In this document: positions 30,001-45,000 of the stretch, piece after piece
Numbering within the stretch: position 1 is the first letter of the stretch
Layout of the letters: every line of letters begins with the position of its first letter
DNA from: Cardinalis cardinalis
Lineage: Eukaryota; Chordata; Aves; Passeriformes; Cardinalidae
Assembly: GCA_014549065.1 (NCBI GenBank)
Contig: JACDOX010000145.1
Coordinates: 663,398-727,397 of the forward strand
Direction: 5' to 3'
Length of the DNA: 64,000 nt
The notes under the pieces: generated by a model
Databases searched by the model: none
The model's input: the letters and a program-made list of their open reading frames with translations, nothing else
Told to the model about the DNA's origin: nothing
Program-made: the position numbers and the translations under genes

Positions 30001-33000
30001 TGTTAACTCATCTTTGAGCTTNAAGCTCCAAATACTGATTTCCCATGATAAAGCACTTCATGCAGGAAGAGCCACCCCAACATTTTGACGACANGAGCTT
30101 TCTCAGCAGAGGCCAAATCTACATTTGTCAAGTTGTAGAAAATACCCTGCATGAACCAGCAGCAAACTGAAGTTATGAAACTTCTTCATTCATTTGAATG
30201 ATACCCCNGGCTTGGCTCTTGTTTGGAGGTGTCTGCTGAAACCCCAAGTGCAGACAGCACCNACACAGCAGAATTCCAGGGACATTGGGGGCCATCCCAG
30301 CATAAGGAATATCCAGAAACAACTACCCATTTACACTGCCCCCAACACCAGAGAGAGACAGGATTTCTTTCATCCCTTTACAAGATGCAAATGAAAACAT
30401 CCTAATTAACACTTCTCAGAACAGCAGGAGGGAGGTGGGGAGAGAAGGAAGAGGAAGGAAGAATTGAGAAACAGGAAAGTGGCACAATGGTTTTTAAAAA
30501 TTGCTATGAACATAGACTGGTGTTTTCTGCCAGTAAGTGGCTCCTAGGTTTTGCAAGAAAACATCTGGAAGTTTTCACTGGAAATTAAATATATTTATGC
30601 AAGCCATGCAAGCACAGAAACTAAGCACTAAAGTGTTTTAAGACCTTTAGTACACGTTTCTCAATGTATTGTTTTTATCTACACTGTTCTTCTTTTGAGC
30701 AGTTTGTTTTTACAGAGCAAATGTAAACTACTGCATAAAGGTAGCAATGGCTGGTAAANATTTACTAACACATATATATTCAACTTCATACTAAATCCAT
30801 AGCAAATATTATGCTTACAACAGTAAACATGTTTCCATAATGAGGAAGGGCCACATAGATGTGCAAGCAGACTCAAGGAAGTACACAACTTTTATCTTGT
30901 CATATTTAAGANAAGAAACAGGCTTAAAAAACAAAAGAAAATTCTTGTTTTACAGCAATATTTAATACCCTAATCAACATTATATACCCAAAAGAAATTG
31001 ACTTGAAAAATGTTTAAGAACTTGAAAGATTTTATGATTTGGGAAAAAAATCCTGATTAAATAAAAACACAATAAATGAGAAAGATGATGCTGAAATTAT
31101 TTAAGCAAAAGAGAATTATCCTTTCAGAAAGGGAATATGAGATGTGTTATAAATATAGCTCAATATAAAGCAGAAATTCACAAAGCTTGCTTTGGAAATA
31201 AGAAGGAAATACATGATAAAGGAAATTTTACAGCAAAAGAAAGTCTCACCTTGATAAACTGGAGAAGAAAAAAAGAAACACTAAACTGGAAATAAAGCCC
31301 CACCTCTGACCTGAGACTGAACATGTGACAGGTTACAAATCCACAAGACCATGTGCCAAATACCAGCTAAACAATACTTCAGATAAGGTGCAAGTCAGAA
31401 GCTTAATTAATGTAAAATATACTAAATAACAGTGTTGTTTTTTACCACAGCTCTGTAATTGCTTCTTTCTGTCTGCCCAAGGCCTTCACTCATGTCTGCT
31501 AAATTTGTCAGACTCCCACCATGAATCCCATTGAGAGCTTCATTGTATTCTTCAATGCTCTTATTCATTTCCTGATGGCTCTCTTGCAGTTGAGAGAGTT
31601 TACTTCTTGCCTGAGAGGGAAAAATGTTTTAGCATGTTAGACACTTAAGAACACTGTCATTCTTAGTCTCCTTAAACACTGCCTGACAGTTGTATTTTAT
31701 CCCCAACAGAATCGAATGCTTCCTGACTCCAACCAGGAATTTTCCTACTAAACACCAGTCAAAAAGGCTTATTTCATGAACCAGGACTTTTTCCTCCTCT
31801 GAAAAATAATTTTTCAACTCATTTCAAGAGGCAAAAAATTACTGTATAAAGTACAGTGAATACCTGGTTTATTTCTTCCTGGGTTGATTTTAAAGATTTG
31901 ATTATTGTTTCAAGCTGCACTTTTCCAGCCTGGATACTCTGCTCTAGCTGAGTCTCTTCTTGCTGGAGGCGACTCAGCTCTGCTTTTGCTCTATTAAGGT
32001 CATCTTCTTGTAATTTTAAATCTGATTCCTGAGTCTGAATCTGCATTTTTAGTGATGAAATCTGAAACAACACAGTAGAAAAATCAGAGTGAAATTTGGA
32101 ATAAATGGGAGTTATTAAATGGTGAATTAACAATAAGTAATAGAAAGTGGTACAGCAACCTATCAATGACTAAGGAAAATCTTTAGAACTTAATATGAAA
32201 AAATGCATGCTGCTTCTNCTATTGCACAAAATCCTTGATAAAAGCACATTCAATAAAACCTAGAAATACTATTTTGAATAAGAGAAATACCCCACTACTT
32301 ATAAAGGTAATCAAAAGCTGTTTCCTAGATGTTCACCTTCAGAACTTGGTCCCATTCAAACATTTATCAAGCAGTTTAATGATGATTTTAAGAGTTAAAA
32401 TTACAGAGTTGCTTATAACCTTCCTTATACACTTTTTTTCTGTGACTTCCTTACACAGGAAGTTTCTACCTTAAGATAACACCCTATTTCCACTGGCAAT
32501 TGCATCCACCTGAAAACTCAATCCTGACGACATTCAGAGTGATCAAAACAAGCACCACTGTCACGAACTGTCTCATGGGTTAAGACTACTGATTTTCAAC
32601 TGCCCTATTAGGCTGAATAAGTGTTTAATATATTCTCAGAACAACAATTCCTGTGGAAAGGAACCCCTGGACATCATTGGGTTCAACCTTTCTTTTATGA
32701 CCTTTATGGAAGATATTAAGGANGGAAAAATCCTTTCTTGGACCTCTGTATTTGTGTAAAAATTGCTATTTATGGTAAAAAGAAAGTTTATTCATTAAAT
32801 AAATAGAATTTTCCTCAACAGAAGACATTTTACTCTTGATCTGGTCCAAAATTAACATCCACTTACCACCTGTGTTTCTTCCTGGCATTTCTGCCTTACA
32901 TCATTCAGCATATCCTTCAGTTTGGCTTTCTGCTGGTCCATCTCATCCAGGCGGTCTTGGGCATCTTGTTTTTGAGCCTCCAGCTCTTGCAAGTTACTTG

Positions 33001-36000
33001 TTTCCCTATCTAAATCATTTTGCAGCTCCTGAAGAAAATTCCACAACTTGTAACTCATATTTAGCTGCTCTCTTAAGGAAGCATCAGCCACAGACAAANA
33101 ACTTAACAAAATTCAGAATATTTTCTATATCATGTTGGCTACATCCAGCATTGGCCTGTTTTATTTCTGCAGGAACTTGTGTAAGACATCAGGAAATAAA
33201 CCACTGCTCACAAGAAGGAAAAGGGACTGTGACANAGAGCACATTGCATTGATTTATCCTAATTACCAAAACCAATCTCTCCAAACTCTCCAAACANTGA
33301 TTTCCTAAATTACATGTTAGTTAAATACTAACAAAAAAGACATTAAACTGTTCACATATACTATGCTTATATTAGCCAGCATCAGATGAAAACACTTCTG
33401 ATGGAGAACAGTAAAATAAATCTTTTTCTGCCAGTTAGAGGAAAATCCCAAGAAAGAAAGAATGACAGAAAGATTGATAGAATGACAGAAAAAATGCTGA
33501 ATTGCTACATATTACTTAGATTAACACGAAAACTNCTGATGATAAACAGTTTTTACCTGAACTTCATTGGTTTTCTGTCTGATTGATTCTTCCTTTTCCC
33601 TAATGTCCTGCTCCAGAGAATATTTTTCTCTGTCAGATAAACAAGAACATGTATTTGTGATTAGTTAAATAACACAACACACATGCAAAAATCAATTAAA
33701 TATTATTCTGGAAATACCATGTAGACAAAAATGCCAGCCTGTATTCCCCTGTATTCTTTAAAGGAGAAAAGNTGCACAGGTATCAATTATTCTTTGAAAA
33801 ATGCCATCTGTGCCCATCATCAATCTTCTGAAGTCACCTGAAAGACCTGTAGGGTATCACCAGGAAATTCATCACCAATTACAGTAACAAATAATGACAA
33901 AATGACTAAGAGAAAATAAACTGACACATCAGTACTACAGACTGAGGTGTTCTACACCAAGACATTGTTAACAGTCCACAACTATTACCTCTGCAGCTGT
34001 GCAATTTCTTGACTAATATCATCCAGCTCCTTCACCCCTGTAAATTCTCCTGATCCAACAGAACTTGCACTATCCTGTTAAGAATGAAACAATCTATTAA
34101 AATGCCAAGTAGTAACAGAAGCTATTCCTTTAACAAAGGCTGAGGACAAAGGTGGGACACAAAATCCTCATTATTTGCATTTGCAAAATTCCGTAAGAGA
34201 CATCAAATTATTCTGTAACAAGCAAGGAACATGCCCCACAGTTCAACTCATGAGATGAGAGAATTTTTAATATGCCTGTTTAACAGACAGGACAGTTGAA
34301 CACACAGCAATGAAAGGACAGACACAATGGCAAAACGGAAATTGCAGAATTGGTAGAATTAAAATTCAAAACCTAGAACTTAGTTCTGCTATAGTCAATA
34401 GTAAAGTTTACAGTGGACTTAATNAAATCAGATTGTAAGTCCAGTCTTCTAAAACCCTGTCACTAACTAATGGCAATTTCTGCAATTATACCCCATTTCC
34501 TGTAGGNTGTTTCTACATTCATTCAAGCAGAGATCAGGGAAGATACAGAGGGCATCCCCTGCCTTCGAGATAAGTTAAGAAAGGATGTCAGCATTAGGTA
34601 CAAAACTGGTTGTTATTGTTATTATAAAAAGGATAAAAAAGCTCTTTGATAAAAACTCACCACAACTGAGCAAAAACTGCAGCACTGAACTCACTGCTAG
34701 TCTGACAAACTAAGAGACCTACAATTTTTATATAGCATTTCAAAAAGAAGAATGCAGAGTTTGCCTGCTTCACTCACTTTGAGACTGCTGTGATGACCAC
34801 AGAAAGCTTGGCTTTATTAAACATTAAAAAACAAACAGGAACCCAANCAACAAACCAAGACCAGCAAGATGTATTTACTGGTCACAGCTGCAGAGAACTA
34901 NTCCAGGAGTAACTTCAACAGCACTGAGCTGTCTGTCCCAGGAACTTCCTGCCAGATCAATACATCTCCAGTTGTTGAAGGAAAGAACATCACCAGGCTG
35001 GCAGCCAGTGCTGGGCATTTCACATTGCTGTGACATTATCACCACACCAAGAGCAAGTGGCACAGAACTCAACAGCAAAGACAGGCAAAGGTATAGAAAT
35101 AAAAACTTTTTTGAAGTTACAAAAAGCATACATTAGAAATGTGCATTCCTTTGGACACTGCAATTACTCACACGCCGCATTTCTGTTAGTGCTGAGATCT
35201 CAGTTCCTACAGGGGTCAAGTAACCTGACAGAGTCTANAGGAAAAGGATATAGGAAAAACCTTAGGAGGATCATAGCAACAGCAATAATTAAAATATATT
35301 TAGAGTTCCAAAGGTTTCTGGTTAGGGAAAGCAAATAAAAGTAAAGAAAAANACAGTATAATTTATAGAAAAGGTGAATGTAGTGACATGACAGAAGTAT
35401 TTCTTCAATTCAGTTTCAGAAGTGCACTGGCATGCTATCAAGGAAAGGAACAAAGCAGGGTCAGCAAAGGATCACATGCTCCATTAAAGTGGTATTAGTA
35501 GTGATGGATACAGGACTGTGGACTGCTACAAAGGATGAATCCCAGAAACTAGGAAGTCATCACTCTTCATTTAGCCATTAAAAAAATTTATGTTTCCATG
35601 GGAAGAATACGGTGCTGATCACAGTCAGGGACATGCTGCTCAAGCAGGTTTTAATATTTGCTGTTACAAGTTCCCTGACTCAATCTCCTGTATGACAAAG
35701 GATTATTCTTTATGCTAGATTTTTTCCAGCATTAATTACTCCTTGGTTTANAGAATATTTTATTGCATTTTTCTTTACTTACAATCTTGGCTGTTAAAAA
35801 ATTAGCTATATTTTTAAATGTTAAAAGAATTCTGTAAGAGGAGATAAGAAAAAATATTGGCAATTCTTTATCATAATACTAAAAAAAAACCCTCACAAAA
35901 TTCATACTCAAAGCCCATTACTTTTAAAGCACATAAGTTCAGTGTATCTACAACAAATTGCTGACTTACCTGGATGGGTGTGTTTCTGTCTGAGGGAGGG

Positions 36001-39000
36001 ATCATATCTGGCGTTAACACTTGTGGAGGATCAATCCCTTTGCTGACCTTCTGCTGAATGAGATACATGGCGAGTGCAAACTGGTCTTTGCTGAGCTTTC
36101 CCACCTGTCTCGTGTCTGCCAAAGACCTGATAAAAAACAGATCATACTTACAAAGAAGAAAATCTTATTTCTGCTCTACTAAAAAGTCTGAAATACATAC
36201 ATACACGTAATTTCTTTTTGGTTCATCCTCATCAGAGCTTACTTATTCCAGTCAGATTTCCCCAAACAGTGCAGTATTTTATTACACATATTTAACTGAA
36301 CAGAGTAGTGTTAGTGTGAGAAAATATTTAGAGCACTAGAACTTCAAAACACAATCACAATTCACAGACTGACCTATTGCCCGCCCTCCCAGAAAACAAA
36401 GGGAGTATTTATTTCTCCCTNAATTTTCCATATAGGCCACATATTACCGTATGTGGACAAGTAAAAGAAGTTGGGGTTTTTTGCTTGTTTCTGGTGTCTT
36501 TTTAATGTTAGAATCACATTCTGACTCTGAGTTCCCAGATCAGCAAGCTACAAAAGTACAGCTAGTACGGAATTCTTACCATATATGTGCTAGGAGATTC
36601 TGAGATAGACCTGAATGCATAAAAATGTCCTTTACTTCTTGGCCACTCACAAACCCATCCATGTCTGTGTCTGTTTTTAAGAAAATTTCATCATATCGCA
36701 CTTTTTCAGACACTGGTACCACCCAATTAACAGCTGGCTGCAAAACAAAGGTCNGCATTTCAAAAGAACAGAAACAGTCTTTATGAACACACTAAGTATA
36801 ACTGACATTATCCAGAGCAGGATGTGCTGAACATCTTGCATACTCCAGTCTGACTAGTAAACAAGTATTTTCACTGCATGTTTTAACTTCACACTTTTTA
36901 TCTGAATAAAAACACTGATAAACAGCTATTCATCAGTTGAAAAGCATTAATTCTTTGAAAATACAGACCCAATTAGGCATATAAAGTCCTCACACTAATA
37001 GCAGGAGATTCAGAAGCAGATTAATGACTTCTTTGGTATTAAAGCAGATACACAAACAAAACCTTTCTATGGTTTCACTTCCTACATAAAGTGAAAATTC
37101 CCCTAAGATTTTCAACCTCGTGGTCACTGATTAAAATTCACCCAAAGTTCTTCCAAGTCTTACTATTCTCACTTCACCCTCTCCACTCAAATCACCCAAA
37201 CACATGAGGCAGAAATCNAAAAATGTATTTACTTTTCCTACAGCTTACAAATACACAAATCTACAAAAATAAGAAGGAAAGACATGTACCTGTGCTGGTT
37301 TGATGCTGTGTTTGGGAGACAAGCTCCCTATGCTGTTCAGGCTGGTGCCACTGCCATGGGATGGGGTGGAACGGAGGCTGTCTTTTGGGGGAGGACTTGC
37401 AGGGAGAACAGGGACTGCACCAGGAAAGACTGATGTCTTCTTTCTTTTAGAAGGTGGTATGAGAGAAGGAGGCAATTGTGAAGGAACTGACTCTTTCTCA
37501 AGAGCTCTATANACCAAATGCATTGCCTGCAAAGGCAAAAAGGTCAGATAACATTCACAATTATTAGAAAAAGCAACAAGATTCTCCTGTGTCAGTCATT
37601 TACATATTAGTAAAACAAAAACAGTAAGACTAGAAATGTAAACCAGAGCAATTAATTTTGAATGTAATTCCAACAAGTTTAATCNTGACACAGGCAAGAG
37701 CCAGTAGATGGACTTGAGGAAGGTCATTAAATAGCTCCATGTGAACAATTTAGATTAGAACAGTTGACTGTAGCACAGAAAGCTGCAAAGCTCTTGAGAA
37801 AGAAATGANTTATTTGCTTCAACAGACTAGACAGTGAATTGAGAATTTAAAGCAACCTACCACAGCAAATTCATCCTTGTCCAGGTGACCATCTTTATCA
37901 ATATCACTGAGATCCCAGACCTACAGCAATTAAGATTAAAAATTATTTGCAGATCAAGTTACACTTTATATATTCATTGTACTAACATGCCCTCTAAAGA
38001 CTCCTCATAGATTTTGGTGAAGATCATATTAGTTATACTACCTATCTAAAAATTCTCTGATGAAACAGACTGGATTAGAGTTTTCTGGCCACATGAATCA
38101 ACACTGGCTCTAACAAATTCTGGCTGCAACTGAGGCAGGTTTTTCATCATTCTATGATGCAATTACAGAGTCATCAAGCTGAGTAAAAGTATTCAGAGGT
38201 GGCTTTCAGAACTGCCCAGAGGGTGTGGGCTAGCAGATCATTCAAATTCCTAGCAAGAAAATTCAACAGAAAATTCAATACATCTCTAATTCCTATTCCA
38301 TTCCTAGATGATTAGGGTTTTCTACTAAAAACTAAAACTATGTGCAACTCCCTTTGGCCCCCTGAATTTCCTGCTGGAGAGAANTTAAGCACTTATCAAT
38401 GCTTAATTTAGTTTATTATTAGGTGAGGCACAGTCAACGAAACTTGCAGAAGACAGAGAGATACAAAACTTTGTGAACTCCAACATAGTACTGTTTAACC
38501 ACCAATATGACTGGGGACAGTGGAGTCCACAAAAAGCCAAGACTTGAGGCTCAATTGTGAGAACNCTGCTTTAACGCTGGACCCTTGAAAAATTTAAGCT
38601 CCTTGATTAGACNTTCCTCCATTTCCTCAGTGCCTTATCTTGTCCACAAATTTTTCTGGAAGAGGCAAAAGCTTCTTGAATTTCTATTGTGACAACAACA
38701 AGATAAAACCCGAAGCCTTTCAAGACTTCTCAATACTCAAGTACAGAATTCAAACAAATCATACTTAGATTTTGTAGATAATACAGAGCAAGAGGCACTT
38801 CTTCCTGAAGAGATAAAAGTATGTAACGCAGATAGAATTCTGACACAGAATGTACTCAAAAATATCAATATGCAAAGCATTAAAGAACGTGTTTTTAATG
38901 GAGGTAGGAAAATACTTTAAGCTCTGCTTCCCTTGTAAATATACAATGGATGGACAAAACTCAGACCTTGGAAGTATTTATAAATACACATGAAAGAAAA

Positions 39001-42000
39001 ACCAACCAGACAATTTGCACTATGAATAAAGGAGGATGTTTTAAGGTATTTTCCTGTACAAACAGAGGATGGATTTAATGGTATCTAATAACTCATATTN
39101 GTAAAAATGATGAAACAGCAGAATCTAATGTCCTAACAGCTATTATNATTCAGGAAAGCTTTTTCTTGTTTTTAAACAACGAAAATCAAATTTCCACTTG
39201 TAAATGAATAGAGAGACAATGAAGCCAATCTACTCTAGGGTTGAAATTACTACTCTTACTCTTATTTCTAAGTGGAAGACTTCAGAGTCTTAATGTTCCT
39301 GCTNTGTAGCATGAACATGATGCAAAATCTCAGCCAAAACCTGATCTCTGNTGACAAATTACATTTTTAACATTGCAATTATGAGAAGCTAACTAGAGAT
39401 TAGCTAAATCTAAACAACTTACTTACCCTTCCAAGGATATCAAGAGGTAGCTTTGAATTCATCAGTACTGGTTTTACTTTGTCTCCTGAAAGTAAACCAT
39501 TTACTGGCAAAAGGCTTTCAAAAATACCATCAAACTTTGCTTTTTCTTCCACCTAGTTGGTAAGAAATAGTCTGAATAAGTAAAAAAGTGTGTTTGTGTG
39601 AGTAATGAAAATGAGATCTTGCAAGAAATTAAGACTGGTCAGTAATGTATTCATCTTAAATTTCCAAGCTTTCTTGCAAGTGCCACCATACTGTATTTAA
39701 ATGTAAACCCATAGAGAAAGCTTTGAAATTAGGCTCCTAAATCTAAAGGTTATGACAGNTGGAAGACTTTACCGTGCAGCAGACAAGGTGTGCTTCTCTT
39801 TTAAAGTAACTTTGATAAACTCTATAGAACTAAAACTTATTCCTCCCACTTTAAAGTACATATAACTACAAGTTTTTTTATTAAATTTCTACCTTTTGGA
39901 AATGTTTGGAGTTGAAAATTACCTAAATATAAATATCCCCACATATGCATCAAAAGTTATTTTTTCCAAATTATATATATTGCTTGTATCATTGAATACT
40001 AATTAGAAACTAGGAACTCAAGCTTTAAATTAACAGNTCAGACTGGATGTGATGAAACACTTTACTGTTCCCAGTGGGGTTCCTTTATACAAACAAAGTG
40101 CGTAATTGTAGGATTCTGGAAGAAAGCCAGGCAGAAGATTAAAATTCATTTTCTTAAAAACATCCCACCAGTGGTTGTCAAAGGGTTGTTTAATACTTAT
40201 TGCATATCTAAAATTACACCTTGGTGCTCTCTATTGNGCACAGGTTTGCACAGAAAGGGAGGACTTCTGAAATGGGAAATACATTTGATATAAAATTCTC
40301 TCACTGGGAAAATTACANACAAGAAAAATATTTACTTCTAAAAAATGGATGAAATGTCTTTTCTTTTACACTTACCCTAACAGCCCAGTGAGTCTCTGTT
40401 GAGGGTGGTGTGATCAGTAAAGGACTGCTAGTGTCCTGCTAAAAATGAGAAATGGTTTATTTTTATATATATACATTTATATAAATAGATAAATATACAT
40501 ACTTCTGTCTCTAGTACTTATTAATTGCACTAAGTTTGAGATGGTTATAGACATGAAGCTTAACTACATTGAGGAAAATAGGCTGCACATGTACCTAAAT
40601 AGAAGTTCCACTCATTTTACAGCATTATAGTACTTGAGTAAGGACATCCAGTAGATGCATTCAGTGTCCAAACACAGAACCAACACAAGCCAAAGAGGCT
40701 CTGCAGCCNCTAGTGCAGGGCAAAGCTGTAGCAATGCCTTTTACTACTCATTCCTGTTGAGCCAGCCCCAAAATAATCTTTTCTGTTTCCTTTTTTTTCA
40801 TGAATTAAGAGTTTAGCCACATCAGCTTCCTGACCAAGCTGACCAGACTTAAACTCATTCTGTCTGACTCTTGCAGTCCAGGAAGGGGCTGGTTTCTTGT
40901 CACTCAGCATGACAAGACTGTGGCAGCCCTGGCTGCTGTGCCTTAAGGAACTGTTTGACAGCAGCCTGAAGTCCCAGAACCATGACATTTATGAAACACA
41001 GTGTTCCAACTGAAGCCTTAATTCTCATACAACACATACCTGCATTTAAGCAGATACTACTTACAAATTTAGGAGGTGGCACAGTCAAATTCAGACTGCT
41101 CAGGCTTACATCATGGCCGTTCTGTGCACATGCTACAAGGCGCAACGCAACGTAGAAACCCTACAAACAATTGTGCTATTAAAAATCAGTTTCAATCACA
41201 AAAAATAACCCACTTACCATTTTTACTAACACTGTCTATGTGCAACTCAGTAAAAAGAAAACCTCACATGTACAGCCCCATAATGGCAACTATCCCTTTG
41301 CTTTTAAGGATGAGTCGGGAAAAATTTTACAGTAACAAGAAACAAAGTTAGTTCCTCATAAAAACTCTCTCCTAATTAAAATACAACAGTTTTTCTCAAA
41401 AATTAGTAATGTTTTGAAAGAGTTCATTTGTATCTACAAGTAACTTGCTATTTGGTATTCCAAACCATTTTTAGTAAAAATGCTAAATTTTTTAATGCAC
41501 AAAAATTTTCTAAAATCAAATCATAGTTTTCATCTGTGACTCAATGACTGTGTACCTATCCAGTACACAAACCAATTATTTACAAAACAAAAGAGATATA
41601 GAAAATTAGAACCAAACTTCTCCTGCAGCCTCACTGAGTCATATGCTCGGATATGAGCAGTGCTGGGAAAAAAAACTCATCTTGTAAACAAAACTCAACC
41701 TTGAAAAATATAAAGATAACTACAAATGGTACCAGGGCTTTATCGAAACAAGGCTAATCTGGCAAAGGTAATACAGGAAGTCTACATGAACATTTCATTT
41801 ACCTGTTTATCTAAGTATCCTTTACCCTCTGGGTCAGCCAAATCCCATATCTGTGGAGATACAAAATAAAAGCTGCTGTGAATTTCAAAGAAAACTTAGT
41901 TCAACAGTTCCTACTGTATGTCTTCTTAAAGTGTTCATTCAGCTTTCAAGTAATGACAAACAATGTTACTGAATTGTCAAGTTAACAGCAACAATGTTAC

Positions 42001-45000
42001 ACAAAAACCAAACTTTATTTTTAAATTTTTCCTTTCANTTAAGAGTGAAAGACAAGTACTGCATTATCCTATTCCTTCAACTTACTTTTCCAAGGATGAT
42101 ATCAGAGAGACCAGATTTTTTAAGAAACAGAGCAGCTTCACTCGCCCCAACTCTCCCTGTGTATGTTGGATCTACCTGAAGGAGAAAAATTAACATTTAA
42201 TTGAAACATGGCTGTTGTGAAAGCAGATTTAAGAAATGCAATCTCGCCTCTAGGTCAAAAGGAGTTACAGAAACTGCACCACCACTCAGAATTCACACAG
42301 TTTTAGCACTGTAATAGGGAAAAGAAAGAGAAGGAAATCTTGGGGAAGAAGAAACTGCACTTTATTTTTACTTTTTTTTTTTAGAACATACCTGTTTGTA
42401 ATATGTTTCATATATTGGATTCCCAGTAGAAAACTGAAACACAAGTTAGAAAACAGAATAAACAACGATCAGAACTGATAGGAAAAGAAACGTATAGCAC
42501 TTTGTGTATTACAAAGGTCTATCAAGAACCTCAAATAGTGTGTTAATTTGCTGTGTTACAAACTGGACACTCGAAATTTAAGTGTGGATAACAGTGATCC
42601 ACCAAGACCACAGAATACAGTCATCTCTTAGAACTTCTCATTCATCAGGATTCCTACCTCTCCTCATACTTTTACTTAGTGACACGACATAGGGATAAGG
42701 TTTTGAAGAACAGCTTTGAATTATTTGCTGAAGTATTTCAGATCTCAGTANGAAAAGGACTGATAACAAAGGTCCGGCTTTCAACACAATGCTGACCTGA
42801 CTACCTACTGCACCATATATGTCCTAATAGANTATTTTCAGCAGACAATTATATACACACACACACAGAGCCTGTGTTAACACATTTTCAAGACTAGGAT
42901 CTTAAACTGAAACAGAGTAAACAAAAAACCAAATCAAACAAAAAAACCAAAACAAACAAAAAAACCCAAAAACCACCCACCCCAAACAAACCAACCAAAA
43001 AAACCCAAAAAAAAACCCCAACCCAAAGCAAATATATTAAATGAACGGCAAATTAACAACTCTCACAGTTCCCTGACAACACTTTTGGAGAATTTCGGCT
43101 TGGTGTAACAATTGCATTACATGAAAGCTGCAGACCCAAGGAAAGCCCTGCCTTTTCAGTGTCCTAAACAAGCAGATCCCAGTTCCTCTTGCTGACATTC
43201 CAAGCAAATGGCAGCTGGAATGCCAAAAGATGCAGAAGCCCCAAAACCTATCTTCTCACACACCTCTTAGAGTTGCCATGGGAGCTCTAACCCTGGGCAA
43301 GTTATCCCTCCACATTATTCTACTCAGCCTCAATGCCAACAGCAAAACCAGTCTGGTCAAAAACAGGTCAGTCCTTAGACCACTCAGAGACCTTAAAANG
43401 AAAGCAACAAAACAACCCAATAAAGATGTCAATGAGCAAAACACAGAGATGTCACAAAACCTGCTTGGGATGACCACTCTCCACCTCCAGGACAGCAGTC
43501 AGACACCTGAAAAGGAGGATTTCACACTAAGTCCCATCACTGCTATGTCCCCTCCCAAATGTCACCTTCTTCCTTGTTATCCTCATGGATTTCAAGATGT
43601 TCTGCTTACTCTGAGAGGAAGGAAGGCAGGAACATGATGAAAGAAAAGACCAATGAAGAACATGAAAATTTTATTTTACACCAAGAGAACCTTCTTGTGA
43701 GCTCACAATAAACATGCTAAATCTTCATTTAAGGACCTATCCATAATAACTAAGCTGAGCACAAGCAAACACTGACTCTCTAAAGATTACAGCTCAATTT
43801 GAATAGAAAAATCNTGCATTTTCAGAATGGTTTCCTAAGCATCTTAAACACACGTCACTTATATCCATCAACAAAATAAGCTGCTGCATTTTTCAACACC
43901 AGCACCCTCTGGAAGCTCTCGCTCTCCCTGATGGCAGACAGGCTTTCAAAAGGATGCTGCAAACATAACTTATAAATCTGACTATTCTTTGTGCTGGCAT
44001 GTAAACNATCAGCACATATAAGCATTGTGTTCCTGTCCAAGCAGGAAACACATCATCCAGAGAAAAGGTGGAAGCAGGAAATAGCCTGTTCCATTCTGAA
44101 TAAAACCATGTTTTCAGACAACTATCACCAAACTATGCNCCTCTTGTTTATCAGAAAGCTCAGACAAGAGAGTCAACCACCGACTACAAGCTCCTCTAAC
44201 TGATGCAGTGAGTGACCTAGAGCATGCAGAGACTGGATTCATACCAAGATACAGAGCAAACTGCTCCAGCAGCAGGACTGAATGATCACATCCCATCACC
44301 AGACATTCCTGTCACCCCCATTTGATATTGTCAGCCATGACATGGAGCTGACTTACCTGGCAGAGGTGGCAGGAAGCCAGGGTGATGTGCTTCAATGCTG
44401 TGAAATTTCTTCTACAGCAAATTATTCACCCAAGCACTGCTGAAAAGCACCTNAAGATCAATTCTCTACTTGCAGAATTTTAAAAAGATTCAGTCTTTCT
44501 GACCGATTTACCTAAATGACTGCATCTCTGTGATGAAGCGGACCAGACAAAATGGGTTCAAGNGATAAAAATAGCACAGCTCTCTATCTACCCATCACTA
44601 CGTGTGATGACATCACTATCATTCAAGAGGATTCTGTAATTTGGTGACATCTGCTCACGAAGGACCAACCCAAGACTGTCAACACTGACAGAGATTAAAA
44701 TTTTGAAGAGTGCACTGTTGATGATGTCAAAGCACAACCTGTTGGAGAGGTTCAGTNTGACTAAGAGTTTATCCATCCCATGGTTCCTATGCCTGCTCTA
44801 TATTCCCCAAAACATCACCTCTGACCAATGTTTTAGACCACCTCCCAAACAGACCCTTCAGAGCCCTAGGGCCTTGTTGTTTAACCTCCAAGTTGATTTC
44901 CTGTTCAGAAGTTGAAGTCTTGAGCCTGCACACTGTGTTTGTGGTATGCAGTGCACAGGCATGGATATTGCTCCAAGTCAATGCTGTGAAATTTCTTCCA

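Noticed and set aside
32645..32700. Possible CR1 tail (GGAAAGGAACCCCTGG then ATCATTGGGTTCAACC)
   Set aside because: About 50 bp with only loose similarity to the CR1 3' end; too short and diverged to call without an alignment.
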